Shown: piece after piece, positions 45,606 to 53,780 of the stretch
Layout of the letters: every line of letters begins with the position of its first letter
How positions within the stretch are numbered: position 1 is the first letter of the stretch
Made by a program: the position numbers and the translations under genes
Notes under the pieces: model-generated
What the model saw: the letters and a program-made list of their open reading frames with translations, nothing else
Database searches by the model: none
Told to the model about the DNA's origin: nothing
Source of the DNA: Eubacterium multiforme
GTDB taxonomy: Bacteria > Bacillota > Clostridia > Clostridiales > Clostridiaceae
DNA: 64,000 bases
Assembly (NCBI RefSeq): GCF_030813415.1
Contig: NZ_JAUSUF010000002.1
Coordinates: 124,001 to 188,000, forward strand
Direction: 5' to 3'

Positions 45606-46132
45606 TGAACAATAATAAATATATTATTACAAATACAGTTTAAATTTTCAATTAATTCATTTTTATAAATAAGCTTTTCGTTAGAATCTACATACGCTTT
45701 ACTATAAACTTGATATATAATATATCCAGCTGATCTAATTTTATCTTTTTTATTTTTTTGCAAATATACATTTATAAATTCTCTAGAAAATTGTTCTATT
45801 TTACTACCTAATATTGTAGTTTTATAATATCTATTTAAAGCAGTTTCCTTAGTTTTAATTCTTATCTTTCTATAATCACGTTTGTTTTTAGCTATAGCTT
45901 GTGCTTCATATCTATTTCTTGATAATCCGCATTCTTTTATTAATAATTGACACCATCTAGTACTTTTATTAAAAAGCTTTCCTATTTCTTGAGGAGTATA
46001 ATTATTGTTAAATAAAATATAGATATCTCTTATATATTTTATATATGGTTTAACTTTATTTATCTTATATAATTTTTCTAGTATGATAATATTATATAAT
46101 TTGATAATAAATATATTTATGTTAAAATTAAT
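45593..46132 (-). pseudogene. HTH-containing reading frame lacking a start codon
   Basis: The minus strand is open for 179 codons and ends TGA inside a perfect terminator. Its translation is protein-like: YTPQEIGKLFNKSTRWCQLL is a plausible helix-turn-helix, followed by the basic segment EAQAIAKNKRDYRKIRIK and a helical C terminus. No ATG, GTG or TTG occurs in frame until near the C terminus, and no ribosome binding site is seen. The upstream stop lies in the promoter region of the divergent recombinase gene. It is most likely a gene that lost its 5' end; rare ATT or ATA initiation is the alternative. The family is not recognised. Confidence 0.55.
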
Positions 46133-46169
46133 TTAACGTATTAAATTAATAGAAATTAGGTGTTAAAAT

Positions 46170-47162
46170 ATGCAATATGATTTAACAGAATTAAAAAGAC
46201 AAGAAAGTATTCCTAAAATAGTTATTGAATTTTTAAATTATTTAGAAACAATACGAGGTAAATCCGAAAATACAATATATTCATATAAATCTGATCTTAG
46301 TATGTTTTTTAGATTTTTAAAGTTATATAGAGATGATGCTTCTAGTAAAAATATTGATTTTAATGATATTGTAATAAGTGATATAGATGATAAGTTTATT
46401 AAGGATATAAAACTATCCGAATTATATGCTTTTATGAGTTTTTTAGAAAAATATAGACATAATAGCACTTATGCTAGAGCAAGAAAAGTTGCTTGTTTAA
46501 AATCATTTTTTAAGTATTTACAAAATAAAGCTAAAGTTATAGATGAAAATCCAGCAGCAGAACTAGAAAGTCCTCAAATAAATAAAAGGCATCCTATTTA
46601 TTTAACTTTAGATCAAAGCATACAATTATTAAATTCAATAGATAAAAAAAATAAAAATTATTATAGAGATTACTGTATTATAACCTTTTTCTTAAATTGC
46701 GGAATGAGATTATCTGAACTTTGTAATATTAGATTAGATAAAATTTCTGGAGATACTTTAACTATAATAGGTAAAGGTAATAAAGAAAGAACTGTTTATT
46801 TAAATGAAGCTTGCCTTAAAGCTTTAGATAATTATTTAAAACATAGAGATCTTTCTAAAGTTACAGAAGAAAATAAAAAATATTTATTTTTATCTAACAG
46901 GGGCACTCCTATATATAAAAGAACAGTTGAATTAATGGTTAAAAAGTATACTAAAATAGCTGGATTAACAGATGAAAAATATACTCCTCACAAATTAAGG
47001 CATACAGCTGCTACATTAATGTATAAGTATGGAGATGTGGATATAAGATCGCTTCAAGATTTATTAGGTCATGAAAATATATCAACAACTCAAATATATA
47101 CTCACGTTGATGATGATACTTTAAGGGAAGCTGTAAAATCAAATCCTTTATCAAAAATTTAA
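46170..47162 (+). CDS. Tyrosine recombinase (XerC/XerD-like)
   Basis: 330 residues. The N-terminal SAM-like core-binding domain covers about 15-125 and the catalytic domain about 140-325. All catalytic residues are present: Arg180 (CGMRLSEL), Lys202 (IIGKGNKER), His274 and Arg277 (PHKLRHTAA), His301 (LGHENI) and Tyr310 (TQIYTHV). It probably resolves chromosome dimers or a similar housekeeping site. The lack of phage genes, excisionase or att repeats nearby argues against a mobile-element integrase. TTAGGTG precedes the ATG; a bidirectional terminator follows. Confidence 0.85.
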   Translation: MQYDLTELKRQESIPKIVIEFLNYLETIRGKSENTIYSYKSDLSMFFRFLKLYRDDASSKNIDFNDIVISDIDDKFIKDIKLSELYAFMSFLEKYRHNSTYARARKVACLKSFFKYLQNKAKVIDENPAAELESPQINKRHPIYLTLDQSIQLLNSIDKKNKNYYRDYCIITFFLNCGMRLSELCNIRLDKISGDTLTIIGKGNKERTVYLNEACLKALDNYLKHRDLSKVTEENKKYLFLSNRGTPIYKRTVELMVKKYTKIAGLTDEKYTPHKLRHTAATLMYKYGDVDIRSLQDLLGHENISTTQIYTHVDDDTLREAVKSNPLSKI

Positions 47163-47203
47163 AAAGATATGGTCAAAAAAATATATGACCATATCTTTTT
47201 TGA
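47161..47203. terminator. Bidirectional terminator after the recombinase
   Basis: AAAAAGATATGGTCA (47161-47175) pairs with TGACCATATCTTTTT (47186-47200) between convergent genes. Confidence 0.9.
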
Positions 47204-47230
47204 CTTTATTCTATAAAGAAAATTTATGTA

Positions 47231-47812
47231 CTATATAATAGGATCTCCTAAAATTTCTTTAAGGGAAGTTAATATTTCTTTAGAATCACCATCATATACA
47301 ATTAGTACTCTTCCCTTTCTATAAAAATGAGGTTTTACATTCCAAGTCATAGGGTTACCGTTAATTGCTGAGCCGCTATCTGTTATTGAATTCATATCTT
47401 TTTCAAGTGTTCCCTTTTCATCAGGACCATATTCATATAAAGACAACTCCCCTCCTTTTATTTTTATATTTTCTTTATTTACAGAAAAAATCTTCATATT
47501 TTTATTTTTTGAAGTATTATTTTCTTCTTTAGATACTTTAGGATCAAATCCTTTTGCTTTTAAGTCTTTCATAAATTGATCTTTAGTATATTTTGCTTCT
47601 GTTTCATCAAATTTCTTTTTAACTTCTTCTGTAGTATTTTTTAAATCTTCTTTACCTTTTTCAACGGCATTTTTAGTGTCGTTTGTACCCTCTTTAACTG
47701 CATTTTTAGTATCATTAGCCATTTTATTTGCTGCATTACAACCGATAAATGAAACTGATGATGCGATTATGCTAGCTATTAGAACTATTTTGCTTAATTT
47801 TCTTCTATTCAT
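47231..47812 (-). CDS. Lipoprotein with coiled-coil repeats
   Basis: 193 residues. The signal sequence MNRRKLSKIVLIASI ends in the lipobox FIGC, so Cys25 should be lipidated and the protein anchored outside the membrane. Residues about 33-70 carry repeats of the type NDTKNAVxxG and a highly charged coiled coil. The C-terminal part (about 100-190) is a compact domain ending SLKEILGDPII. The family is not recognised. AGGAGAG precedes the ATG on the minus strand. Confidence 0.65.
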   Translation of the reverse strand: MNRRKLSKIVLIASIIASSVSFIGCNAANKMANDTKNAVKEGTNDTKNAVEKGKEDLKNTTEEVKKKFDETEAKYTKDQFMKDLKAKGFDPKVSKEENNTSKNKNMKIFSVNKENIKIKGGELSLYEYGPDEKGTLEKDMNSITDSGSAINGNPMTWNVKPHFYRKGRVLIVYDGDSKEILTSLKEILGDPII

Positions 47813-47929
47813 GTCACATCTCTCCTAATATATTATTTCAATATTAGTATTCATTTAATTTAAATATTTTATTCTAAAATAAAAGGATATGTTTTAAAAT
47901 AACTATTCAGCTAAAACATGCCTAACTAA

Positions 47930-47965
47930 AAAGAAGTAGATAAATTTATCTACTTCTTTAATAAT
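47930..47965. terminator. Terminator downstream of the Cys-motif gene
   Basis: AAAGAAGTAGATAAA (47930-47944) is followed by its exact complement (47945-47959); A/T runs flank both sides. Confidence 0.7.
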
Positions 47966-47971
47966 TTTAAT

Positions 47972-48397
47972 TTATTTGTTTTTCTTTATTATTTTTCTAA
48001 CACCTGGAAAGATTTCTTCTGTTTCTTCTTCTAAATTATCTTCTAAAAGATCTGCATCATCTAAATATTCAACAAATTCAAATGCATCAACATATTCATC
48101 ATCTTCATTTTCCTTTGAAATATTTTCATCTTCATTTAGATTAATTGCTGAATAAGCTTCTTTTAAAGCTTTTTCAAGATCTTCTTTATCAATAGTTGGA
48201 TCAATATTTTGAGCTTTAGCAATCATATTTTTCCACTCTTCTTCTAATAATTTATTTTCTTCAACATTCTTAGCTATATCTTCAATTTTTATAGCTCTTA
48301 TATCTACTCCCTGGTCTTCTAAACATTTACCACAATTATCACATATTTTATTTTCGTATAAATCGCAATAATCATCTTCAGTATATTTTTCTTTCAT
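47972..48397 (-). CDS. Small acidic protein with an N-terminal Cys cluster
   Basis: 141 residues, very acidic in the C-terminal half. The N terminus contains DYCDLYENKICDNCGKCLE, a CX7CX2CX2C arrangement that could bind zinc or an iron-sulfur centre. No named family is recognised. It is divergent from lexA, and the two LexA boxes lie between them, so SOS control of this gene is possible. AAAAGGTGG precedes the ATG on the minus strand. Confidence 0.6.
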   Translation of the reverse strand: MKEKYTEDDYCDLYENKICDNCGKCLEDQGVDIRAIKIEDIAKNVEENKLLEEEWKNMIAKAQNIDPTIDKEDLEKALKEAYSAINLNEDENISKENEDDEYVDAFEFVEYLDDADLLEDNLEEETEEIFPGVRKIIKKNK

Positions 48398-48467
48398 TAC
48401 TACACCACCTTTTTAAGTGTATAAAATCAAACTACATTATAACAAAATAATATCATAATTTCAAATA

Positions 48468-48521
48468 GAACATACGTTTCAAGAACATAAGTTTGATATC
48501 TTTTTATTCCTATGATATAAT
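48468..48521 (+). promoter_or_regulatory. lexA promoter with two LexA boxes
   Basis: Two SOS boxes, GAACATACGTTT (48468-48479) and GAACATAAGTTT (48483-48494), sit before and over the -35 TTGATA (48493-48498). The -10 TATAAT is at 48516-48521 with a 17-base spacer. This is typical LexA autorepression. Confidence 0.85.
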
Positions 48522-48549
48522 TATTTTAAAGAATGTGAGGTGCTATACA

Positions 48550-49155
48550 ATGTTAGAGAGCAGAGATAAGCAAAGTCAAATATATGAGTTTTTAAAAAAC
48601 TATACTGAAAATAAAGGATATCCACCATCTGTAAGAGAAATTTGTGAGGCTGTAAGTTTAAAATCTACATCAACAGTACATGGCCACTTAAAGAGATTAG
48701 AAAAAAAAGGCCTTATAAAGAGAGATCCTACAAAACCAAGAGCTCTTGAAATTGTTGAATTTTCACAACCAAAGCGTGAAATGATTAGTATTCCTATAGT
48801 TGGGAATATAACTGCTGGTACTCCAATTCTAGCAACAGAAAATATTGAAGATACATTTACTTTACCAATTGATTTTGTTAAACATAATAATGAATTATTT
48901 ATGCTTAAAGTTAATGGAAATAGTATGATAAATGCAGGAATTAATAATAATGATTTAGCTATAATTGAAAAAACTCAATCTGCAATTAATGGAGATATAG
49001 TAGTTGCTTTAATAGATGATAATGCAACTATTAAAAGATTTTTCAAGGAAAAAGATCATATAAGACTTCAACCTGAAAACAATGCTATGGATCCTATAAT
49101 AGTTAATGATTGTAAAATATTGGGTAAATTAGTTGGAATTTTTAGAGCGTATTAA
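48550..49155 (+). CDS. lexA: SOS repressor LexA
   Basis: 201 residues. The winged HTH covers about 1-65 ([21 protein letters not shown]), and the S24 self-cleavage domain follows. The scissile Ala89-Gly90 lies in VGNITAGTP, catalytic Ser125 in [10 protein letters not shown] and Lys162 in ATIKRFF. RecA filaments on single-stranded DNA trigger self-cleavage and derepress the SOS regulon. ATG 48550 follows GTGAGGTG; an ORF extension from 48493 would overlap the promoter and is rejected. Confidence 0.95.
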   Translation: MLESRDKQSQIYEFLKNYTENKGYPPSVREICEAVSLKSTSTVHGHLKRLEKKGLIKRDPTKPRALEIVEFSQPKREMISIPIVGNITAGTPILATENIEDTFTLPIDFVKHNNELFMLKVNGNSMINAGINNNDLAIIEKTQSAINGDIVVALIDDNATIKRFFKEKDHIRLQPENNAMDPIIVNDCKILGKLVGIFRAY

Positions 49156-49166
49156 AAAATAAATTT

Positions 49167-49218
49167 AAAGCACCATTTAAGGATTATATAAATCTAATCT
49201 TTAAATGGTGCTTTTGAT
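49167..49218. terminator. Terminator between lexA and the Met-gamma-lyase-like gene
   Basis: A perfect 14-bp stem (49167-49180 with 49201-49214) with a T-rich tail lies between convergent genes. Confidence 0.85.
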
Positions 49219-49220
49219 TT

Positions 49221-50507
49221 TTAACTATTTAAAACTCTGTTTAAAGCAATTAATATACCTATTTTAGCATGGTCAAATGTTAATCCACCTTGAATATAAG
49301 CAATATATGGTTCCCTAATTGGAGCATCAGCTGATAATTCAATAGATGAGCCTTGTATAAATGCTCCTGCTGCCATTATTACTTCATCTTCATATCCTGG
49401 CATTGGAGTTGGTATACAATGTACAAAAGAATCTATAGGAGATCCTTGTTGTATTCCTTTAATAAATTCGATTAATTTTTCTTTATTATTAAATATAACA
49501 GTTTGTACTATATCAGTTCTATCTTCATTAGATGCTGGTTTTGCATTAAATCCAGCAAGTTCCATAACTCTTGCACAAAATATTGAACTTTTAACAGCTT
49601 CAATAGTAACATGAGGTGCTAAAAAGAATCCTTGAAGAAGTGTTCTCATAACTCCTAAAGTTGCACCACACTCTCCTCCTATTCCAGGAACAGTAAGTCT
49701 AAATGCAGCATTTTCTACTAATTCTCTTTTTCCTACTATATAACCACCAGTTGGAGAAATTCCTCCACCTATGTTTTTAATTAAAGATCCTGCCATTAAA
49801 TCTGCTCCAAAATCTGTTGGTTCTATTACATCAACAAATTCTCCGTAGCAATTATCGACGAAAACAATAATATTTTCATTTAGGCTTTTAACTAATTCTA
49901 TAGCCTCTTTAATTTGATTAAGTTTTAAAGAACTTCTTGTACTATATCCAGTACTTCTTTGTATATGTACCATTTTTATTGTTGGATCTTTTAAAATAGC
50001 TTCCTTAATTCCATTTAAATCAAAATCTCTTTCCTCAATTAAATTAACTTCACTATAGTTTATTCCATACTCTATTAAAGAACCCATACCCTTTTTTCCA
50101 TTTAGGCCTATTACATCATGAAGGGTATCATAAGGCTTTCCTGAAATTGCAAGTAAAGTATCGCCAGGTCTTAAATTTCCAAATAATGCAGTACCAATAG
50201 CATGAGTACCATTTACAAAGTGAGGTCTTACTATTGCAGCTTCTGTATTAAATACTCTAGCATAAACTTTATCTAGTCCATCTCTACCCATATCGTCATA
50301 AGCATAACCTGTTGTATTAGTAAAATGACTATCACTAATTCTTTCTTCTTGGAAGGCTGATAGTACTTTTAATTGATTATACTCTCTTATTTCATCTAAT
50401 TTTTTAAAACTTTCTTCCACATCTTCTAATGCCTTTTTATAAATTTCAAATGCATTATTTTGAATGTTATATTTTTTTGTTACGAAATCTTCTGTAATTT
50501 TTAACAT
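49221..50507 (-). CDS. Methionine gamma-lyase-like PLP protein (aluminium-resistance family)
   Basis: 428 residues of the fold-type I PLP family PF06838 (Met_gamma_lyase, often annotated aluminium resistance protein). The Schiff-base Lys is about residue 244 in GSLIKNIGGGI, preceded by FVDNCYGEFVDVIEP. Its substrate is not established. It is the last of the hfq/miaA/mutLS gene group, where it is commonly found in clostridia. ATG 50507 follows AGGAGG on the minus strand; an in-frame start 30 bases upstream is rejected. Confidence 0.85.
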   Translation of the reverse strand: MLKITEDFVTKKYNIQNNAFEIYKKALEDVEESFKKLDEIREYNQLKVLSAFQEERISDSHFTNTTGYAYDDMGRDGLDKVYARVFNTEAAIVRPHFVNGTHAIGTALFGNLRPGDTLLAISGKPYDTLHDVIGLNGKKGMGSLIEYGINYSEVNLIEERDFDLNGIKEAILKDPTIKMVHIQRSTGYSTRSSLKLNQIKEAIELVKSLNENIIVFVDNCYGEFVDVIEPTDFGADLMAGSLIKNIGGGISPTGGYIVGKRELVENAAFRLTVPGIGGECGATLGVMRTLLQGFFLAPHVTIEAVKSSIFCARVMELAGFNAKPASNEDRTDIVQTVIFNNKEKLIEFIKGIQQGSPIDSFVHCIPTPMPGYEDEVIMAAGAFIQGSSIELSADAPIREPYIAYIQGGLTFDHAKIGILIALNRVLNS

Positions 50508-50540
50508 ATTATCCTCCTGTTTTAAAAATAAGCACAAAAA

Positions 50541-50566
50541 TAAATAGGCAACTAGTGCCTATTTAT
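50541..50566 (-). terminator. Terminator after hfq
   Basis: On the minus strand AAATAGGCA pairs with TGCCTATTT across a short loop and is followed by ATTTTTGT. Confidence 0.7.
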
Positions 50567-50808
50567 TAAGCGTTATCTACGTCATTATTTACAAATAGAA
50601 TAGGTGTTGCGGGAGTTATTGTTGTAACTGCATGTTTATAAACTAACATTTGCTTTCCATCACAATCTAGTACTACTGTAAAGCTATCAAATCCCTTAAC
50701 AAAACCTTTAAGTTTATATCCATTTGTAAGATATACTTCTACTGGAATTTTATTTTTCCTTGCACCATTTAAAAAAATATCTTGTAAATTATTTTGTTGT
50801 CTATTCAT
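50566..50808 (-). CDS. hfq: RNA chaperone Hfq
   Basis: 80 residues of the Sm-like fold. The Sm1 strand region [20 protein letters not shown] and the Sm2 signature YKHAVTTI are intact, and the N terminus [15 protein letters not shown] is typical. It forms a hexameric ring that assists small RNAs. ATG 50808 lies after TGGAGG; the longer in-frame version is rejected. It is co-directional with miaA just upstream (49-base gap). Confidence 0.95.
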   Translation of the reverse strand: MNRQQNNLQDIFLNGARKNKIPVEVYLTNGYKLKGFVKGFDSFTVVLDCDGKQMLVYKHAVTTITPATPILFVNNDVDNA

Positions 50809-50857
50809 AAAATACCTCCACTCTAAATACCAATACACCATTAAATATATTATACAA

Positions 50858-51790
50858 CTACTTCATATTAATGTCATTAGTTATTTTATTTACTATTTCT
50901 AAGTCAGTTAAATTATCTTTATTTAAAAATGTAACTCTAGGATCTCTTCTAAACCATGTTAATTGACGCTTAGCATAATTTCTTGATCCCTTCTTTATCA
51001 TTTCTATAGCTTCATCTAAAGAAATTTTACCATCTAAATAGTATAACATCTCCTTATAGCCAATCCCCTGCATTGACTGCATATCTGGAGTATATCCTTT
51101 TTCTTTTAACTTTAAACATTCCTCTTCCAATCCAGAATTAATCATAATATCCACCCTTTTATTAATTCTAGAATAAAGCTTTTCTCTATCCATTGTAAGA
51201 ACATAATAATAAACTTCATATGGAGATTTATAAAAATCATCTCCAGCATTAAATGAACTAAAGGGTTTACCTGTTAATTTAAATACTTCAAGGGCACGTA
51301 TTACCCTTTTTCTATTGTTAGCATGTATTTCCTTATAACTTATAGGGTCTATATCCTTTAATAAATTATGAATATATTCATTACCTTTTTCCTCTGCCAT
51401 ATCTTCTAAAAATTTTCTATATTCTTCATCTTTAGCGGCTTCAGTAAAATCCATATTACAAGTTAATGCATTTATATACATTCCAGTACCACCTGCTATT
51501 ATTGGTAACTTATTTTTAGAATAAATTTTCTTAATAGCTTCTTCTCCTAAACTCTTGTAGTCAGCAGCTGAAAACTTAGTATCTGGATTTATTATATCAA
51601 TCATATAATGGTTAATACCATCCATTTCTTCTTTAGTAACCTTTGCTGAACCTATATCCATATATTTATATATTTGCATTGAATCTGCTGATATTATTTC
51701 ACCATTTAATCTTTTTGCAAGTTCTATTGATAAAGCTGTTTTTCCTACAGCTGTAGGACCACCTAGAACTAATATTTTTTGTTTTTCCAT
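50858..51790 (-). CDS. miaA: tRNA dimethylallyltransferase MiaA
   Basis: 310 residues. The P-loop [11 protein letters not shown] lies at the N terminus, and the [15 protein letters not shown] and QRxxx-type GTGMYINAL segments are conserved. It transfers dimethylallyl to A37 of tRNAs reading UNN codons, producing the substrate for MiaB, encoded at 60095. ATG 51790 gives the usual short N terminus and has AAAGGA about 11 bases upstream; the ATG at 51802 touches that site. It sits 15 bases after mutL. Confidence 0.95.
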   Translation of the reverse strand: MEKQKILVLGGPTAVGKTALSIELAKRLNGEIISADSMQIYKYMDIGSAKVTKEEMDGINHYMIDIINPDTKFSAADYKSLGEEAIKKIYSKNKLPIIAGGTGMYINALTCNMDFTEAAKDEEYRKFLEDMAEEKGNEYIHNLLKDIDPISYKEIHANNRKRVIRALEVFKLTGKPFSSFNAGDDFYKSPYEVYYYVLTMDREKLYSRINKRVDIMINSGLEEECLKLKEKGYTPDMQSMQGIGYKEMLYYLDGKISLDEAIEMIKKGSRNYAKRQLTWFRRDPRVTFLNKDNLTDLEIVNKITNDINMK

Positions 51791-51805
51791 ATGTGAAATC
51801 ATCCT

Positions 51806-53767
51806 TTAAACTATTCTTCTAAATTTTTTCTCTAATTCGTAATTAGTAAATTTTATAATTGTGGGTCTTCCATGTGGACAATGGAATGGGTCATCTATAA
51901 ATCTTAAATCCTCTATTAACTTTATCATTTCCTGTTCATTTAAAGTATCATTGCCTTTTACAGCTGACTTACATGCCATAGTTGCAATCTTATTGTATTT
52001 TATATCTACTGTTTTACCACTACCTAAATTTTTCAAATCATCAATTATACTTAAAAATAAAGTTTTAGGATCTAGTTTTCCTAAGAAGTAAGGGACTTCC
52101 TTTAAAGCTAAAGTATTTCCACCAAAACTTTCAACCTTAAATCCAGAATTTAAAAATACATCTTTATTCTCTTCATAAAAGGACAAATCATCAATGGTTA
52201 ATTCTAATAAAGTAGGTATTAATAATGGCTGAACTACTATAGTTCCTTCTTTTATATCCTTCATGTATTTTTCAAATAATATCTTTTCATGAGCTGCATG
52301 TTGGTCTATAAGATATAGTACTTCATTAAACTCCCCTAATATATAAGTTTTATTAAATTGACCAATAATTCTAAGAGGAGGAAATTTTGCAATTTTTTCA
52401 TTTCTTACATCACAACTTGTATTTTCTTTAGGTATAAAGTCTTTTTCTTCATTAATATCTTTATTATAAAGTATAGAATGGTTATCATTAGATTCTTTAA
52501 TAATTTCATTATAATTTAAATTATAATCATTAGAAGAATTATTTTCATTACTATAAACCTTTATATCTTTATTGTTTAACTTTTCTTTAAGTTTATTTAA
52601 TTCTTCTTTTTCTTCTATTATTGCCTTTGAAAAATCTTCCCTATTATTCATTTCTTGATTTTTTTCAAAGGAATTAAATTTTACTTTATCTTCTTGAAAT
52701 ACTAAGTCCATTTCAATATTTTTATGACTTTCTTCATTAGAAGTAATTTCTTCTTCTGGAAGCTTAAATTCATTAAAAACACTTTCTTTAAGAGCGCTGT
52801 GAACTGCATCAAATACTGCCTTAAATACTATTCTATCATCTTTAAACTTAATTTCAGCCTTAGTTGGATGAATATTTACATCTACATATTGTGGATATAT
52901 ATGGATAAATAAAACAAAAAAAGGAAATTTGTTTACTGTACTAAAGGATTTAAAAGCATTTTCTACAGCTGCTACTAAAGTTTTATTTTTTATATACCTT
53001 CCATTTACAAAAATACTTTGATTATTTCTAGATCCTCTAGCTATATCTTCTTTTCCAATAAAACCACTTATAGAAATAATATCTCTATCACCTTTAAAAC
53101 TAATTAAGTTATCACTTATCTTTTTACCATATATAGCTCTTAAAACATCTTTTATATTACCACTACCAAATGTATTTAAAACCTTTTTCCCATTATTATA
53201 TAATTTAAAGCTAATATTTGGGTTAGCAATTGATATTCTATTTAATATATCATTTATTATAGAACCTTCTCTAGTAAAGGACTTTAAAAACTTCTTTCTA
53301 GCTGGAACATTAAAAAATAAATCTCTAACTTCAATTGTAGTTCCAATATTACATCCACAATCTTTCTCTTCTAATATTTCTCCACCTTCAATTGAAATTT
53401 CACGTCCAAAGTCACTTTCACTAGTTTTAGTTTTTAAATTAACTTTAGAAACAGAGGCTATTGAAGCTAATGCTTCTCCTCTAAAACCTAAAGTATTTAT
53501 TGTAAATATATCTTCAACAGATTTAATTTTACTTGTTGCATGGGGTAAAAAGGCTTTTTTAATGTCATCTTTGTGTATACCATTTCCATCATCAATAATT
53601 TTTATTAATGCACAGCCTCCCTCTTCAATTTCAACAGTAATATTTTTAGAACCTGCATCAATACTATTTTCTACTAATTCTTTTACAACAGAGGAAGGTC
53701 TTTCAACAACTTCCCCAGCTGCAATTTTATTTGATGTGTTTTCATCTAATAGATTTATTCTATTCAA
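51806..53767 (-). CDS. mutL: DNA mismatch repair protein MutL
   Basis: 653 residues. The GHKL ATPase domain (about 1-330) contains IAAGEVVERPSSVVKELVEN, DDGNGI and TLGFRGEAL. A variable, Asn/Glu-rich linker (about 350-460) leads to the C-terminal dimerisation and endonuclease domain, with DQHAAHEKILFEKY (metal-binding DQHA-x2-E-x4-E), ACKSAVKGND and FHCPHGRPT. It therefore nicks DNA, as MutL proteins do in organisms without MutH. The start is TTG at 53767, 9 bases after AGGAGG within the end of mutS. Confidence 0.95.
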   Translation of the reverse strand: MNRINLLDENTSNKIAAGEVVERPSSVVKELVENSIDAGSKNITVEIEEGGCALIKIIDDGNGIHKDDIKKAFLPHATSKIKSVEDIFTINTLGFRGEALASIASVSKVNLKTKTSESDFGREISIEGGEILEEKDCGCNIGTTIEVRDLFFNVPARKKFLKSFTREGSIINDILNRISIANPNISFKLYNNGKKVLNTFGSGNIKDVLRAIYGKKISDNLISFKGDRDIISISGFIGKEDIARGSRNNQSIFVNGRYIKNKTLVAAVENAFKSFSTVNKFPFFVLFIHIYPQYVDVNIHPTKAEIKFKDDRIVFKAVFDAVHSALKESVFNEFKLPEEEITSNEESHKNIEMDLVFQEDKVKFNSFEKNQEMNNREDFSKAIIEEKEELNKLKEKLNNKDIKVYSNENNSSNDYNLNYNEIIKESNDNHSILYNKDINEEKDFIPKENTSCDVRNEKIAKFPPLRIIGQFNKTYILGEFNEVLYLIDQHAAHEKILFEKYMKDIKEGTIVVQPLLIPTLLELTIDDLSFYEENKDVFLNSGFKVESFGGNTLALKEVPYFLGKLDPKTLFLSIIDDLKNLGSGKTVDIKYNKIATMACKSAVKGNDTLNEQEMIKLIEDLRFIDDPFHCPHGRPTIIKFTNYELEKKFRRIV

Positions 53768-53780
53768 GAATTATCACCTC

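Noticed and set aside
46170-47162. Integrase of a mobile element or integron
   Set aside because: No phage, conjugation or cargo genes, no direct repeats at its borders and no tRNA target were seen. The flanking genes are chromosomal, so a housekeeping Xer-type role is more likely.
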